Assembly (NCBI RefSeq): GCF_900117425.1
Contig: NZ_FPEH01000011.1
Coordinates: forward strand, 744,001-808,000
Reading direction: 5' to 3'
Length of the DNA: 64,000 nucleotides
From: Novosphingobium sp. NDB2Meth1
GTDB taxonomy: Bacteria; Pseudomonadota; Alphaproteobacteria; Sphingomonadales; Sphingomonadaceae
In this document: one piece after another, positions 25,140 to 33,807 of the stretch
Layout: each line of letters opens with the position of its first letter
Position numbering within the stretch: the first letter of the stretch is position 1
Program-made: the position numbers and the translations under genes
The notes under the pieces: generated by a model
What the model was told of the DNA's origin: nothing
What the model saw: only the letters and a program-made list of their open reading frames with translations
Database searches by the model: none

Positions 25140-25149
25140 TGTGATCACA
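25140..25149. promoter_or_regulatory. TGTGATCACA palindrome, candidate GntR operator
   Basis: Identical to the palindrome at 19839-19848 and 43 bases upstream of the oxidase start. It overlaps the stop codon of the gene behind. A near-copy, TGTGATCACG, at 25204-25213 lies inside that gene. Confidence 0.55.
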
Positions 25150-25924
25150 TTTTTCGAGCCTTTGCCCAGATGCCATACTCCCGCTCCGCTTGCCGGCCAG
25201 GATTGTGATCACGTTCGACCCGAAGCAGTGTGGTGATCACCAGCAGCGAGGTGCCCCAGGCAACCCAGATGATCCCGGCGTCGGGATTGGCGGCGGTGAT
25301 CCCCGCAAGCGCCCAGATCACCGCGACAAGCACCGCCTGCTCGTTGCTTCGACGTGCCAGCACCATCGCCGCGAGCGAGGCCCCGATCATCAGGGCTGCC
25401 GCCGCCAGCGGTCCAGTCGGAACCTCAAGGCTCTGCGCCAGCTGGCAGGCATTCAAGGTGGTCGCGACCAGCAGCCAGCCGGCAAACAGGCCGAGAGGCG
25501 CGCGCACCAGCCAGCGCCCGGCCCCAGCGCTCAAGGGCCGCGCAGCCAGCAAGGCTCCGGCAAGGCAGACGAAGGCTGCGGCGACGACGAGATTGCTCGG
25601 CCCCAGCGGCGTGAACGCCGTCCCGCCTACCAGCAGATAGCCCGCTGCAGCGCGCCTGCCGATCCGGTCCAGCTGCGGATCGTCGCGCCATGTGGGCCAC
25701 GCCTGGTAGAACGCGAAGGCAATCGCACCCACAAAGATCGGAAGCCAGATCGCGAAGGTGAACGGGTGCGGCGCGAAGGCGACCGGATAGGCCGCATACA
25801 TGCCGCGCTGGCCTGCGGCTTCCAGATCGGTCGGTGCCGGGTCAAAGCCCAGATTGCAGGCCAGCATCAGCACTGCCGCCCCGATCACCGCCAGCTGCCG
25901 CAAGCGCCCAGTCACCGCGATCAT
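25145..25924 (-). CDS. Polytopic membrane protein, TspO/MBR-like
   Basis: A 259-residue very hydrophobic protein with about 7 predicted membrane segments and a cleavable-looking first one. FTFAIWLPIFVGAIAFAFYQAWP resembles the 'FSIWxxIYxxxxxxxxYQ' signature of TspO-related membrane proteins; the rest is divergent, so the assignment is tentative. It follows a smaller TspO-like gene by 25 bases and a MipA-like outer-membrane gene on the same strand. TspO proteins bind tetrapyrroles and are linked to stress and redox control, but a role here cannot be read from the sequence. Its 3' end carries the candidate operator of the next gene. Confidence 0.65.
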   Translation of the reverse strand: MIAVTGRLRQLAVIGAAVLMLACNLGFDPAPTDLEAAGQRGMYAAYPVAFAPHPFTFAIWLPIFVGAIAFAFYQAWPTWRDDPQLDRIGRRAAAGYLLVGGTAFTPLGPSNLVVAAAFVCLAGALLAARPLSAGAGRWLVRAPLGLFAGWLLVATTLNACQLAQSLEVPTGPLAAAALMIGASLAAMVLARRSNEQAVLVAVIWALAGITAANPDAGIIWVAWGTSLLVITTLLRVERDHNPGRQAEREYGIWAKARKM

Positions 25925-25949
25925 GCGCCAACTCCTGTCTGTTTGATGT

Positions 25950-26411
25950 TCAGAAAGTCCGTCCGGTCATGACCGCCACGAGACCGATCGAGGCAAGCGC
26001 GACCCAGACGATCACCGGCACGATCAGCGGCGCCAGACGCGGCGCCCGCTCCAACATCATGCCAATTGCGAAAGCCGCCAGCACCGCCGTCAACCCGTTC
26101 CCGGCAAGTCCCAGCGCGCGCGACGAGAAGCCGAGCGTATAGACCGGATAGAGCGCACAGTTGGCGAGCAGCACGCCGACCGCGCGCGCGGGGCGCATCA
26201 TCCCCCGCGCGCGCAAGGCGAACAGGGCCGTCCCCATCGCGGCAAACAGGCCGATCCACACGAACGGCACGATTGCATAGATCACGCTGTTCACCGGCCC
26301 CGGATAGGCCGTGCCGGCTGGCTCCTCGCCCCACCCGGCGAGCTGGATGACAAGGTTCACGCCGAGCGCGAGCACCGCGCCGAGCAGGCTGCCACGAACG
26401 ACCGGGCTCAC
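25950..26411 (-). CDS. Small TspO/MBR-like membrane protein
   Basis: A 153-residue protein with four to five membrane helices. NCALYPVYTLGF in the middle and a short, evenly hydrophobic plan fit TspO/MBR-type or DoxX-size membrane proteins; the match is weak. The start is taken as GTG 26411, overlapping the stop of the MipA-like gene (GTGA), rather than the longer frame that runs back into that gene. Translational coupling suggests a shared role with the outer-membrane protein and the following membrane protein. Confidence 0.6.
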   Translation of the reverse strand: MSPVVRGSLLGAVLALGVNLVIQLAGWGEEPAGTAYPGPVNSVIYAIVPFVWIGLFAAMGTALFALRARGMMRPARAVGVLLANCALYPVYTLGFSSRALGLAGNGLTAVLAAFAIGMMLERAPRLAPLIVPVIVWVALASIGLVAVMTGRTF

Positions 26412-27199
26412 AGCCGATAACTCAGCGCGAGGCCCGCAAACGGCTGCCATTCGCGCCCTCGCTCGCGGACAATCGGCGATCGCGACGCCGCGCCTTGCAT
26501 GCGGCTCAAGGTGCCCAGCACGCTCAGCGACCAGCGCTTCGACAAGGTACGGGTGTAGACCCCGCCGACGCCGATATCGCGCAGCCCCTTATTCGCCCGG
26601 AAGACCGGCAGGCCGGACCGCACCGCTCCCGCCGCATCGACCCCGAAATAGGCCTGTGCATAGCGCCGGTCCTGCCAGCTTGCCTGCACCGAGAGCGCCA
26701 GCACCGCACGCCGGCCCGCCGGGATCAGCACGCCCGCGCTTGCCTCGCCCAGCAACCCGCCGTGCCCGGCACCGAAGCCCTGCACCAGCGAAGCCCGGCC
26801 GCGCCAGCGGACGGAACCGGCAAGCGGCCCGCCAAACTCGACAAACCCGCCAGCCTCGGGTGCGGCCTTGACCCGCGCCAGCCGGGCCACCACGGCATCC
26901 TTCACGGCAAACAGCGAGCCGCGCCCCGGATCGACGCGCAGGATCGGTCCCGCGCTCACGCCGCCGCCCAGGTCGAAGCCCGCTTCGAGGCCGAAGTTGT
27001 TGGTGCGCCAGGTCACCGTATCGCCCGCGATCTCCAGCGACGGCAGCGGCACGGCGATCACCTCGCGCGCGCCGGGATAGGGCGGGGCCACGCCCAGCCC
27101 GAGGCCGATGGTGGTATCGGCGGCGTGCGCCGGAGCGGGACAAAACGCCATGCCAAGGGCCAGAGCCATCAGCGGCGCAATCTGGGGTTGCGTGCTCAT
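26408..27199 (-). CDS. MipA/OmpV-family outer-membrane protein
   Basis: A 263-residue outer-membrane protein. A signal peptide (MALALGMAFCPAPAHAA) is followed by alternating strands in the MipA/OmpV pattern: GLGLGVAPPYPGAREVIAVPLPSLEI, NNFGLEAGFDLGGGVSAGPIL, and a C-terminal FAGLALSYRL. MipA in E. coli scaffolds murein hydrolases and synthases; other members are stress-induced porin-like proteins. It heads a minus-strand unit with two membrane proteins and is divergent from a MarR regulator, with a palindrome in the gap. This looks like a regulated envelope-response unit. Confidence 0.85.
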   Translation of the reverse strand: MSTQPQIAPLMALALGMAFCPAPAHAADTTIGLGLGVAPPYPGAREVIAVPLPSLEIAGDTVTWRTNNFGLEAGFDLGGGVSAGPILRVDPGRGSLFAVKDAVVARLARVKAAPEAGGFVEFGGPLAGSVRWRGRASLVQGFGAGHGGLLGEASAGVLIPAGRRAVLALSVQASWQDRRYAQAYFGVDAAGAVRSGLPVFRANKGLRDIGVGGVYTRTLSKRWSLSVLGTLSRMQGAASRSPIVRERGREWQPFAGLALSYRL

Positions 27200-27221
27200 G
27201 GTCGGTCCATCTATCGGTTAC

Positions 27222-27236
27222 TTTCGGAATCCGAAA
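27222..27236. promoter_or_regulatory. Candidate MarR operator between mipA-like and marR genes
   Basis: Seven-base arms TTTCGGA and TCCGAAA flank a single central base, a perfect inverted repeat of MarR-site size. It lies 23 bases from the mipA-like start and 39 bases from the marR start, so one site could repress both. Confidence 0.55.
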
Positions 27237-27274
27237 TACCAAAATATCTACTATCTCGAAATGTGAGAGCAATT

Positions 27275-27727
27275 ATGCAACCTGAGGCCCTCACCTTCGC
27301 CTGGCAGCGCCACGCCGCCGAACTGTTCAGCTTCACCTCTTTCGCCGGGCGGCGCATGAAGATCGGGCTCGCCGAAGTCGCCGCGCTTGAACACCTTCAG
27401 GTTGCTGGCGCGCTTTCGCCGGGCGATCTCGGCAAGCGGCTTTCGATGCCCTCCGCCTCGGTCACTGCGCTGCTCGATCGACTTGAAGGCAAACGCATGA
27501 TCGAGCGCAGGGCCAATCCCGCTGACCGGCGCGGCGTGCTTGTCGGACTGACACCGATTGCCATGGAACGCGCCGCACTGGATCTCATGCCCGTGGCCGA
27601 AGCCATGATTGCCGCCGCTGCGCACATGAGCGAGGCCGAGCGCGAGACGGTCGCGCGCTATCTGGAAATGGTCAACGCCTGCATGGCCCGCCAGCAGGCC
27701 CAACCCCCGGCAGAACCACGCTCCTGA
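27275..27727 (+). CDS. MarR-family transcriptional regulator
   Basis: A 150-residue winged-helix protein. The recognition region is LGKRLSMPSASVTALLDRLEGKRMIERRANPADRRGVLVGLT, with the MarR wing DRR motif. The ATG at 27275 follows GAGAG and is the first sensible start; longer frames run through the divergent gene. It is divergent from the MipA/TspO-like unit, with a 15-base inverted repeat between them, so it probably represses that unit and itself. The ligand is unknown. Confidence 0.88.
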   Translation: MQPEALTFAWQRHAAELFSFTSFAGRRMKIGLAEVAALEHLQVAGALSPGDLGKRLSMPSASVTALLDRLEGKRMIERRANPADRRGVLVGLTPIAMERAALDLMPVAEAMIAAAAHMSEAERETVARYLEMVNACMARQQAQPPAEPRS

Positions 27728-27739
27728 GCCCTGCGCTCC

Positions 27740-28213
27740 TCAATCATGCGACTCGCGCACCGTCTCCATCGCAACGAAAGTGGAGGTGCTCGCCACATGC
27801 GGCAGGCTCGAGATCTTCTCGCCCAGCACTTCGCGGTAGCGGCGGATATCCGCCGTGCGCACCTTGAGCAGGTAATCGAAGCTCGATGCGATCATGTGGC
27901 ATTCCTCGATCTCGGGAATGCGCAGTACGGCCTGCCGGAACGCCTCGAGCGCCGCCTCGCGCGTGTCGGACAGCTTCACCTCGGTGAAGGCGATATGGTC
28001 CAGCCCCAGCTTCCGGTTGTCGAGAATGGCCCGAAAGCCCCGGATATAGCCCTCCGCCAGCAGCCGCTTCAGCCGCGCCTGCGTCGGCGATTTGGAAAGG
28101 CCGATGCGCTGCGCCAGTTCGGTGATCGGCAGGCGGCCATCGACGACCAGACTATCCAGGATAGCACGGTCGAACCGGTCGAGTGGACCGCCATTGCCAG
28201 CATCAGTATCCAT
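27740..28213 (-). CDS. putR: Lrp/AsnC-family regulator of proline use (PutR-like)
   Basis: A 157-residue Lrp/AsnC protein: helix-turn-helix LDRFDRAILDSLVVDGRLPITELAQRIGLSKSPTQARLKRLL and an AsnC ligand domain (DHIAFTEVKLSDTR, IEECHMIASSFDYLLKVRT). It is divergent from putA across 94 bases. In alphaproteobacteria whose PutA lacks its own DNA-binding domain, an adjacent Lrp-type PutR activates putA in response to proline; the arrangement here fits exactly. The ATG at 28213 is preferred to 28261, which is nearer putA. Confidence 0.88.
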   Translation of the reverse strand: MDTDAGNGGPLDRFDRAILDSLVVDGRLPITELAQRIGLSKSPTQARLKRLLAEGYIRGFRAILDNRKLGLDHIAFTEVKLSDTREAALEAFRQAVLRIPEIEECHMIASSFDYLLKVRTADIRRYREVLGEKISSLPHVASTSTFVAMETVRESHD

Positions 28214-28307
28214 ATCGCCCGCCACGGCGGTAAACTTAGGGCGATATATACTTTCAGACAACGCAAATCAGGCAAACCGCCTGCGCGCAATCTGGTATTC
28301 TCGCTTC

Positions 28308-31300
28308 ATGCCCAGCGTCCCTGCCCCCAGCCTCCCCGCTTTCGCCCCGCGCCTCTCGCCCGACACCCCGCTGCGCCGCACCATCACGGCGGCCACGCGC
28401 ATCCCGGAGCCCGAGGCGATCCGCCCGCTCCTCGCCGCCGCCACGCTGCCCCATGCAGACCGCGCCGCTATCGCAGCCACCGCGCGCCAGCTGATCGAGG
28501 CCCTGCGCGCCAAGGCCCGCCCCGGAGGCGTGCAAGCGCTGGTGCAGGAATTCGCGCTCTCCAGCCACGAAGGCGTCGCGTTGATGTGCCTCGCCGAGGC
28601 GCTGTTGCGGATCCCCGACGACGCCACGCGCGACGCGCTGATCCGCGACAAGCTCGCCACCGGCAACTGGGCCGCGCATCTCGGCGGGGACAAGCCGCTC
28701 TTCGTCAACGCCGCGACCTGGGGCCTCGTCATCACCGGCAAGCTCACCGCCAGCGTCGATGCGACCGGCCTTGGCCACGCACTCACCCGCATGGTCCACC
28801 GCCTTGGTGAGCCCGTCATCCGCCGCGGCGTCGATACGGCCATGCGCATGATGGGCGAACAGTTCGTGATGGGCGAGACCATCGAAGAAGCCCTCACCCG
28901 CGCCCGCCGCCGCGAAGCGCAAGGGTTCGCCTTCAGCTACGACATGCTGGGCGAAGCCGCCGCCACCGCCGAAGATGCCGCCCGCTATCTCGATGCCTAC
29001 ACGCAGGCCATCCACGCCATCGGCAAGGCCAGCGCCGGGCGCGGCGTGTTCGCCGGCCCCGGCATCTCGATCAAGCTTTCCGCGCTCCACCCGCGCTATA
29101 CCCGCGCTGAGGCCCAGCGCGTCATGGCCGAACTCGCCCCGCGCGTCCTCATGCTGGCCGAGCTCGCCAAGTCCTACGACATCGGCTTCAACATCGACGC
29201 CGAGGAAGCCGACCGCCTCGAACTCTCGCTCGAAATTCTCGAGCTGCTCGCCCGCGGCCCCTCGCTCTCCGGCTGGCAGGGCCTCGGCTTCGTCATCCAG
29301 GCCTACCAGAAGCGCTGCCCCATGGTGATCGACTGGATCGTCGACCTCGCCCGCCGGACCAGCCGCCGCATCATGGTCCGCCTCGTCAAGGGCGCTTACT
29401 GGGACGCCGAGATCAAGCGCGCGCAGGAAGCCGGCCTCGCCGATTTCCCGGTCTACACCCGCAAGGTCCACACCGACCTCGCCTATGTCGCCTGCGCCCG
29501 CAAGCTTCTCGCCTCGCGCGATGCCGTGTTCCCCCAGTTCGCCACGCACAATGCGCAGACCCTTGCCAGCGTGCTCCATCTCGCCGGGCCGAACTTCACC
29601 CCCGGCGACTACGAGTTCCAGTGCCTCCACGGCATGGGCGAACCGCTCTACGAGGAAGTTGTCGGCCCCGAAAAGCTCGCCCGCCCGTGCCGCGTCTACG
29701 CCCCCGTCGGCACGCACGAGACGCTGCTGGCCTACCTCGTCCGCCGCCTCCTCGAAAACGGCGCGAACTCCTCCTTCGTCAACCGCATCGCCGATCCGGA
29801 CGTCCCGGTAGACGCGCTGATCGAAGACCCAGCCGCCGTGGTCGCCGCCGAGCCGCTTCCCGGCGCGCCGCATGAAGCGATTGCCCTCCCGCGGGCCCTG
29901 TTCGCCGACCGCGCCAACGCCCACGGCCTCGACCTCGCCGACGAACCCACGCTCGCCGCCCTCGCACAGGCCCTCATGCAAAGCGCCGCGCAAGACCACC
30001 GCGCCGGCGATCCCGCCCGCCCCGCTCAGCCGGTCCTCAACCCCGCCGACCACCGCGACATCGTCGGCCATGTCCACCCCGCCACCCCCGCAGACGCCGC
30101 ACGCGCCGCCGAAGCAGCTGCCACTTCAAGCTGGCCCGCCGCTCCCATCGAGACCCGCGCCGCCGCGCTCGAGCGCGCCGCCGATGCGCTGGAATCCGCG
30201 CGCATTCCCCTCATCGCCCTGCTCATCCGCGAGGCCGGCAAAAGCGCCGCCAATGCGCTGGCCGAAGTGCGCGAAGCGGTCGACTTCCTGCGCTACTACG
30301 CGGCGCAGGCCCGCGACCTGCCGGAAACAGCCCAGCCGCTCGGACCGATCGTCTGCATCAGCCCGTGGAACTTCCCGCTCGCCATTTTCACCGGCCAGAT
30401 CGCCGCCGCGCTGGCCGCCGGCAATCCCGTCCTCGCCAAGCCCGCCCCCGAAACGCCGCTGGTCGCCGCCGAGGCCGTCCGCATCCTGCATGAGAGCGGC
30501 GTCCCCGCCGACGCGCTCCACTTCCTCCCGGGCAGCGGCGACATCGGCGCCGCCCTCGTCGCTGCGCCTGACGTGCAAGGCGTCGTCTTCACCGGCTCCA
30601 CCCAGACCGCCCATGCCATCCAGCGTGCCCTCGCCGGGCGGCTGAACCGGCACGGCCAGCCCATCCCCCTCATCGCCGAAACCGGCGGTCTCAACGCCAT
30701 GGTGGTCGACAGCTCCGCGCTCGCCGAACAAGTCGTGGCCGACGTCCTCGCCTCCGCCTTCGACAGCGCAGGCCAGCGCTGCTCGGCGCTGCGCCTGCTC
30801 TGCCTGCAGGAGGATGTGGCCGACCGCACCCTCACCATGCTCAAGGCCGCCATGGCCGAACTCGCCGTGGGCAACCCCGCCGCGCTCGCGACAGACGTCG
30901 GCCCGGTCATCTCTGAGCGCGCCAGCACCGGCATCGCCGCGCACGTCGCCGCGATGCGCGCCGCCGGGTTCCCCGTCACCGCAATGCCGCTCGGCGCCGA
31001 AACCGCCCACGGCACCTTTATCGCCCCCACTCTCATCGAGCTCACCGATCCGCGCGATCTCAAGGCCGAAATCTTCGGCCCCGTCCTCCACGTCGTCCGC
31101 TTCCGCGCCGAAGAGATGGACAGCCTGATCGAGGCTGTGAACGCCTCGGGCTACGGCCTTACTTTCGGCCTCCACACCCGCATCGACCAGACCGTGGAGC
31201 GCGTGTGCGAGCGCATCCACGCGGGCAATCTCTACGTCAACCGCAACATGATCGGCGCGGTCGTCGGCGTGCAGCCCTTCGGCGGACGCGGGCTTTCCGG

Positions 31301-31916
31301 CACCGGTCCGAAGGCGGGCGGTCCGCTCTATCTCACGCGCTTTGCCGCCAATGCCGCGCCCAGCCTGCCCGCTGCCGAGCCGGACTCGGCGCTCGCCACC
31401 TTCGCCCAGTGGGCTTCCGCCCAAGGCCTTGCCGCCACCGCCCAGGCCGCATGGCGAGCCGCGAAGGCGTCTCCCCTCGGCCACACCATCGAACTCCCCG
31501 GCCCGGTCGGCGAACGCAACACCTGGCGCCTCGCCCCGCGCGGCCGGATCGCCTGCTCCGCCACCAGTGTCGAAGCGCTGTGGAACCAGGTCGCCGCCGT
31601 GCTCGCCACGGGCAACACCGCCGTCATCACCCCGCCCAGCCCCGTGGCCACCCGCCCCGCCGGTTTCCCCGCCAGCCTCGCCGCCCGCGTCGAATGGACC
31701 GCTCAGAACCTCACGCGCATCCCCGATCTCGCCGCCATGCTGATCGAAGGCCCCGCAGCCCGCATCGCCGAGGCCAGCCACGAGCTGGCGCAGCGCGAAG
31801 GCGCTATCGTCCCGCTCCATACCGGCACCCCGCTGCACCTGCTACTCGAGGAAGTTACCCTTTCCATCAACACCACCGCCGCCGGCGGCAACGCCAGCCT
31901 GATGGCCATCGCCTAG
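28308..31916 (+). CDS. putA: Bifunctional proline dehydrogenase/P5C dehydrogenase PutA
   Basis: A 1202-residue bifunctional enzyme oxidising proline to glutamate. There is no N-terminal ribbon-helix-helix, unlike the ~1320-residue E. coli protein. The FAD proline dehydrogenase barrel spans ~residues 180-470 (GPGISIKLSALHPRYTRA, MVRLVKGAYWDAEIKRAQEA near 354). The NAD-dependent aldehyde dehydrogenase spans ~540-1000, with the catalytic Glu in LIAETGGLNAM (~790) and Cys in SAGQRCSALRLL (~824), plus PFGGRGLSGTGPKAGGPLYL. The C-terminal ~200 residues are the lid-like domain of long type-B/C PutAs, ending TTAAGGNASLMAIA. Regulation is expected through the divergent Lrp protein. Confidence 0.97.
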   Translation: MPSVPAPSLPAFAPRLSPDTPLRRTITAATRIPEPEAIRPLLAAATLPHADRAAIAATARQLIEALRAKARPGGVQALVQEFALSSHEGVALMCLAEALLRIPDDATRDALIRDKLATGNWAAHLGGDKPLFVNAATWGLVITGKLTASVDATGLGHALTRMVHRLGEPVIRRGVDTAMRMMGEQFVMGETIEEALTRARRREAQGFAFSYDMLGEAAATAEDAARYLDAYTQAIHAIGKASAGRGVFAGPGISIKLSALHPRYTRAEAQRVMAELAPRVLMLAELAKSYDIGFNIDAEEADRLELSLEILELLARGPSLSGWQGLGFVIQAYQKRCPMVIDWIVDLARRTSRRIMVRLVKGAYWDAEIKRAQEAGLADFPVYTRKVHTDLAYVACARKLLASRDAVFPQFATHNAQTLASVLHLAGPNFTPGDYEFQCLHGMGEPLYEEVVGPEKLARPCRVYAPVGTHETLLAYLVRRLLENGANSSFVNRIADPDVPVDALIEDPAAVVAAEPLPGAPHEAIALPRALFADRANAHGLDLADEPTLAALAQALMQSAAQDHRAGDPARPAQPVLNPADHRDIVGHVHPATPADAARAAEAAATSSWPAAPIETRAAALERAADALESARIPLIALLIREAGKSAANALAEVREAVDFLRYYAAQARDLPETAQPLGPIVCISPWNFPLAIFTGQIAAALAAGNPVLAKPAPETPLVAAEAVRILHESGVPADALHFLPGSGDIGAALVAAPDVQGVVFTGSTQTAHAIQRALAGRLNRHGQPIPLIAETGGLNAMVVDSSALAEQVVADVLASAFDSAGQRCSALRLLCLQEDVADRTLTMLKAAMAELAVGNPAALATDVGPVISERASTGIAAHVAAMRAAGFPVTAMPLGAETAHGTFIAPTLIELTDPRDLKAEIFGPVLHVVRFRAEEMDSLIEAVNASGYGLTFGLHTRIDQTVERVCERIHAGNLYVNRNMIGAVVGVQPFGGRGLSGTGPKAGGPLYLTRFAANAAPSLPAAEPDSALATFAQWASAQGLAATAQAAWRAAKASPLGHTIELPGPVGERNTWRLAPRGRIACSATSVEALWNQVAAVLATGNTAVITPPSPVATRPAGFPASLAARVEWTAQNLTRIPDLAAMLIEGPAARIAEASHELAQREGAIVPLHTGTPLHLLLEEVTLSINTTAAGGNASLMAIA

Positions 31917-32014
31917 AGCACCTTCCGACCAATCCGGGAATTGCACCGCAAGCATCGGAGCGCATGGCGCGCGGCATGGGGGTAATCCGATCCTGCCCAG
32001 CAGGAGAAGCCCCC

Positions 32015-32701
32015 ATGCCCGCCCCAATGCCCCCCAGTTCAGTCACCAGCGAACCCGCTATCCTCTATTTCGGCACCCCCGTCGCGCTACTCAGCACGCT
32101 GAACCCGGACGGCAGCGCCAATCTCGCGCCGATGTCCTCGGTGTTCTGGCTCGGCTGGCGCGCAGTGCTCGGCCTTGCCGCCGCCTCGCAGACCGCGCGC
32201 AACCTGATCGATCACGGCGAAGTGGTGATCAACCTGCCGTCCTCGGCGATGGCCGCGCATGTCGATGCGCTCGCGCTCACCACCGCTTGCGATCCGGTCC
32301 CCGACTACAAGGCCGCGCGCGGCTACCGCCACGTGGCCGACAAGTTCGCCCACGCCGGGCTGACCCCAATCCCGTCAGAGACAGTCGTCCCGCCCCGCGC
32401 CGCCGAGGCCCCCGTCCAGCTCGAAGCGCGGATCGAGGCAATGCATTCGCTGGCCCGCCACGACGATGATCTCGCCGGCAAGATCCTCACCTTCGAGGCC
32501 CGCATCACCCGCGTCCACCTGCACGAAAGCATCGTCATGGCGAGCGACCCCAACCGGGTCGATCCCGACCTGTGGCGCCCCCTCATCATGAGCTTCCAGA
32601 AGTTCTACGGCCTCGGCCCGCAGCTTCGCCCCTCCACCCTCGCGACGATCCCGGAGGCGGTCTACCGCAGCCCCGACGTCGACCGCGCCCGCGCCGCGTG
32701 A
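32015..32701 (+). CDS. Flavin reductase-like (DIM6/NTAB) FMN-binding protein
   Basis: A 228-residue split-barrel flavoprotein. Residues ~18-60 (YFGTPVALLSTLNPDGSANLAPMSSVFWLGWRA) and NLIDHGEVVINLPS match the flavin-reductase-like domain that binds FMN. Homologues reduce free flavins or act on small molecules; the physiological partner is unknown. The ATG at 32015 follows AGGAG at good spacing. It lies 23 bases before ada and may be co-transcribed with it. Confidence 0.82.
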   Translation: MPAPMPPSSVTSEPAILYFGTPVALLSTLNPDGSANLAPMSSVFWLGWRAVLGLAAASQTARNLIDHGEVVINLPSSAMAAHVDALALTTACDPVPDYKAARGYRHVADKFAHAGLTPIPSETVVPPRAAEAPVQLEARIEAMHSLARHDDDLAGKILTFEARITRVHLHESIVMASDPNRVDPDLWRPLIMSFQKFYGLGPQLRPSTLATIPEAVYRSPDVDRARAA

Positions 32702-32724
32702 TAGCGAAGAAAGGCAAGACCCCC

Positions 32725-33807
32725 ATGACCCACACCATGCCCCAGACCCTCGACGATCTCCGCTGGCATCAGGTTTCCATCCGCGACAAGGCGGCGGACG
32801 GCACCTTTGTCTACGGCGTCAAAACCACCGGCGTTTATTGCCGCCCCTCGTGCCCCTCGCGCCTCGCCAAACGAGCAAACGTCAGCTTCCACGAAAGCCC
32901 CGTCGAGGCCGAAGCCGCCGGGTTCCGCCCCTGCCGCCGCTGCCACCCTGCCGCCGTGCAGGAACCTGCGACCTCGCTGATGCAGGCCATGGCCGCCTAC
33001 ATCACGCAACATGCGGAAGAGAGTCTTCCGCTCGCCCGCCTTGCCGATCAGGCCGGGATGAGCCCCACCCACTTCCAGCGCGCCTTCAAGGCCGCGCTCG
33101 GCGTTTCCCCGCGCGAATATCAGGCGGCCCGGCGCCTCTCCCGCTTCAAACAGGCCCTGCGCGGAGGCGAAGGCGTGCTCGAGGCCGGGATCGACGCGGG
33201 CTACGGTTCCACCAGCCGCGTATACGAAGCCATCGACGGCGGCCTCGGCATGACCCCCAGCGCCTACCGCGCGGGCGGTGCCGGTGAAGCGATCACATAT
33301 GCGGTCCGCGATACCACGCTTGGCCCTTTGATGATGGCCGCCACGCCGCGCGGTGTCTGCTTCGTCCAGTTCGGGCCAAGCGCGGAGGCTCTTCTCGCGC
33401 AGCTTGCCGCCGAGTTTCCCAAGGCGGCGCTCAGCCCCGCCGGCGAAGCCGCCGAAGGCCCGCTCGATGCCTGGATGGCCGCTCTCGCCGCCCATCTCGA
33501 ACAGGCCGCCCCGCGCCCCGATCTCCCGCTCGACTTGCGCGGCACGGCGTTCCAGATCAGCGTCTGGCGCTTCCTGATGTCGGTGAAGCCGGGCGACGTG
33601 GTCAGCTACAGCGAACTCGCCGAAGGCGCCGGCAAGCCGCGCGCCATCCGCGCCGCCGCTTCGGCCTGCGCCGCCAATCGGATCGCCGTGCTCATCCCCT
33701 GCCACCGCGCCTTGCGCGCCGATGGCAGCCTCGGCGGCTATCGCCGGGGGCTTGAGCGCAAGCGCGCCCTGCTCGATGCGGAGCGGCGGGTCAGCGCAGC
33801 CGGCTGA
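32725..33807 (+). CDS. ada: Bifunctional Ada: DNA alkylation-damage sensor/repair methyltransferase
   Basis: A 360-residue protein with all three Ada parts. The N-terminal zinc domain has Cys39, Cys43, Cys70 and Cys73 (YCRPSC ... CRRCH), the first accepting methyl from phosphotriesters. The central AraC helix-turn-helix is residues ~90-180 (LARLADQAGMSPTHFQRAFKAALG). The C-terminal O6-alkylguanine transferase has acceptor Cys ~326 in IPCHRALRADGSLGGYRRG. It repairs methylated DNA and, once methylated at the first Cys, activates the adaptive response. Length matches E. coli Ada (354). No alkB or alkA is adjacent. Confidence 0.95.
   Translation: MTHTMPQTLDDLRWHQVSIRDKAADGTFVYGVKTTGVYCRPSCPSRLAKRANVSFHESPVEAEAAGFRPCRRCHPAAVQEPATSLMQAMAAYITQHAEESLPLARLADQAGMSPTHFQRAFKAALGVSPREYQAARRLSRFKQALRGGEGVLEAGIDAGYGSTSRVYEAIDGGLGMTPSAYRAGGAGEAITYAVRDTTLGPLMMAATPRGVCFVQFGPSAEALLAQLAAEFPKAALSPAGEAAEGPLDAWMAALAAHLEQAAPRPDLPLDLRGTAFQISVWRFLMSVKPGDVVSYSELAEGAGKPRAIRAAASACAANRIAVLIPCHRALRADGSLGGYRRGLERKRALLDAERRVSAAG

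Noticed and set aside
28254..30077. Long minus-strand open frame opposite putA
   Set aside because: It is antisense to a clear PutA, has Gly/Glu/Ala-rich composition typical of GC-rich shadow frames, and no family motif.
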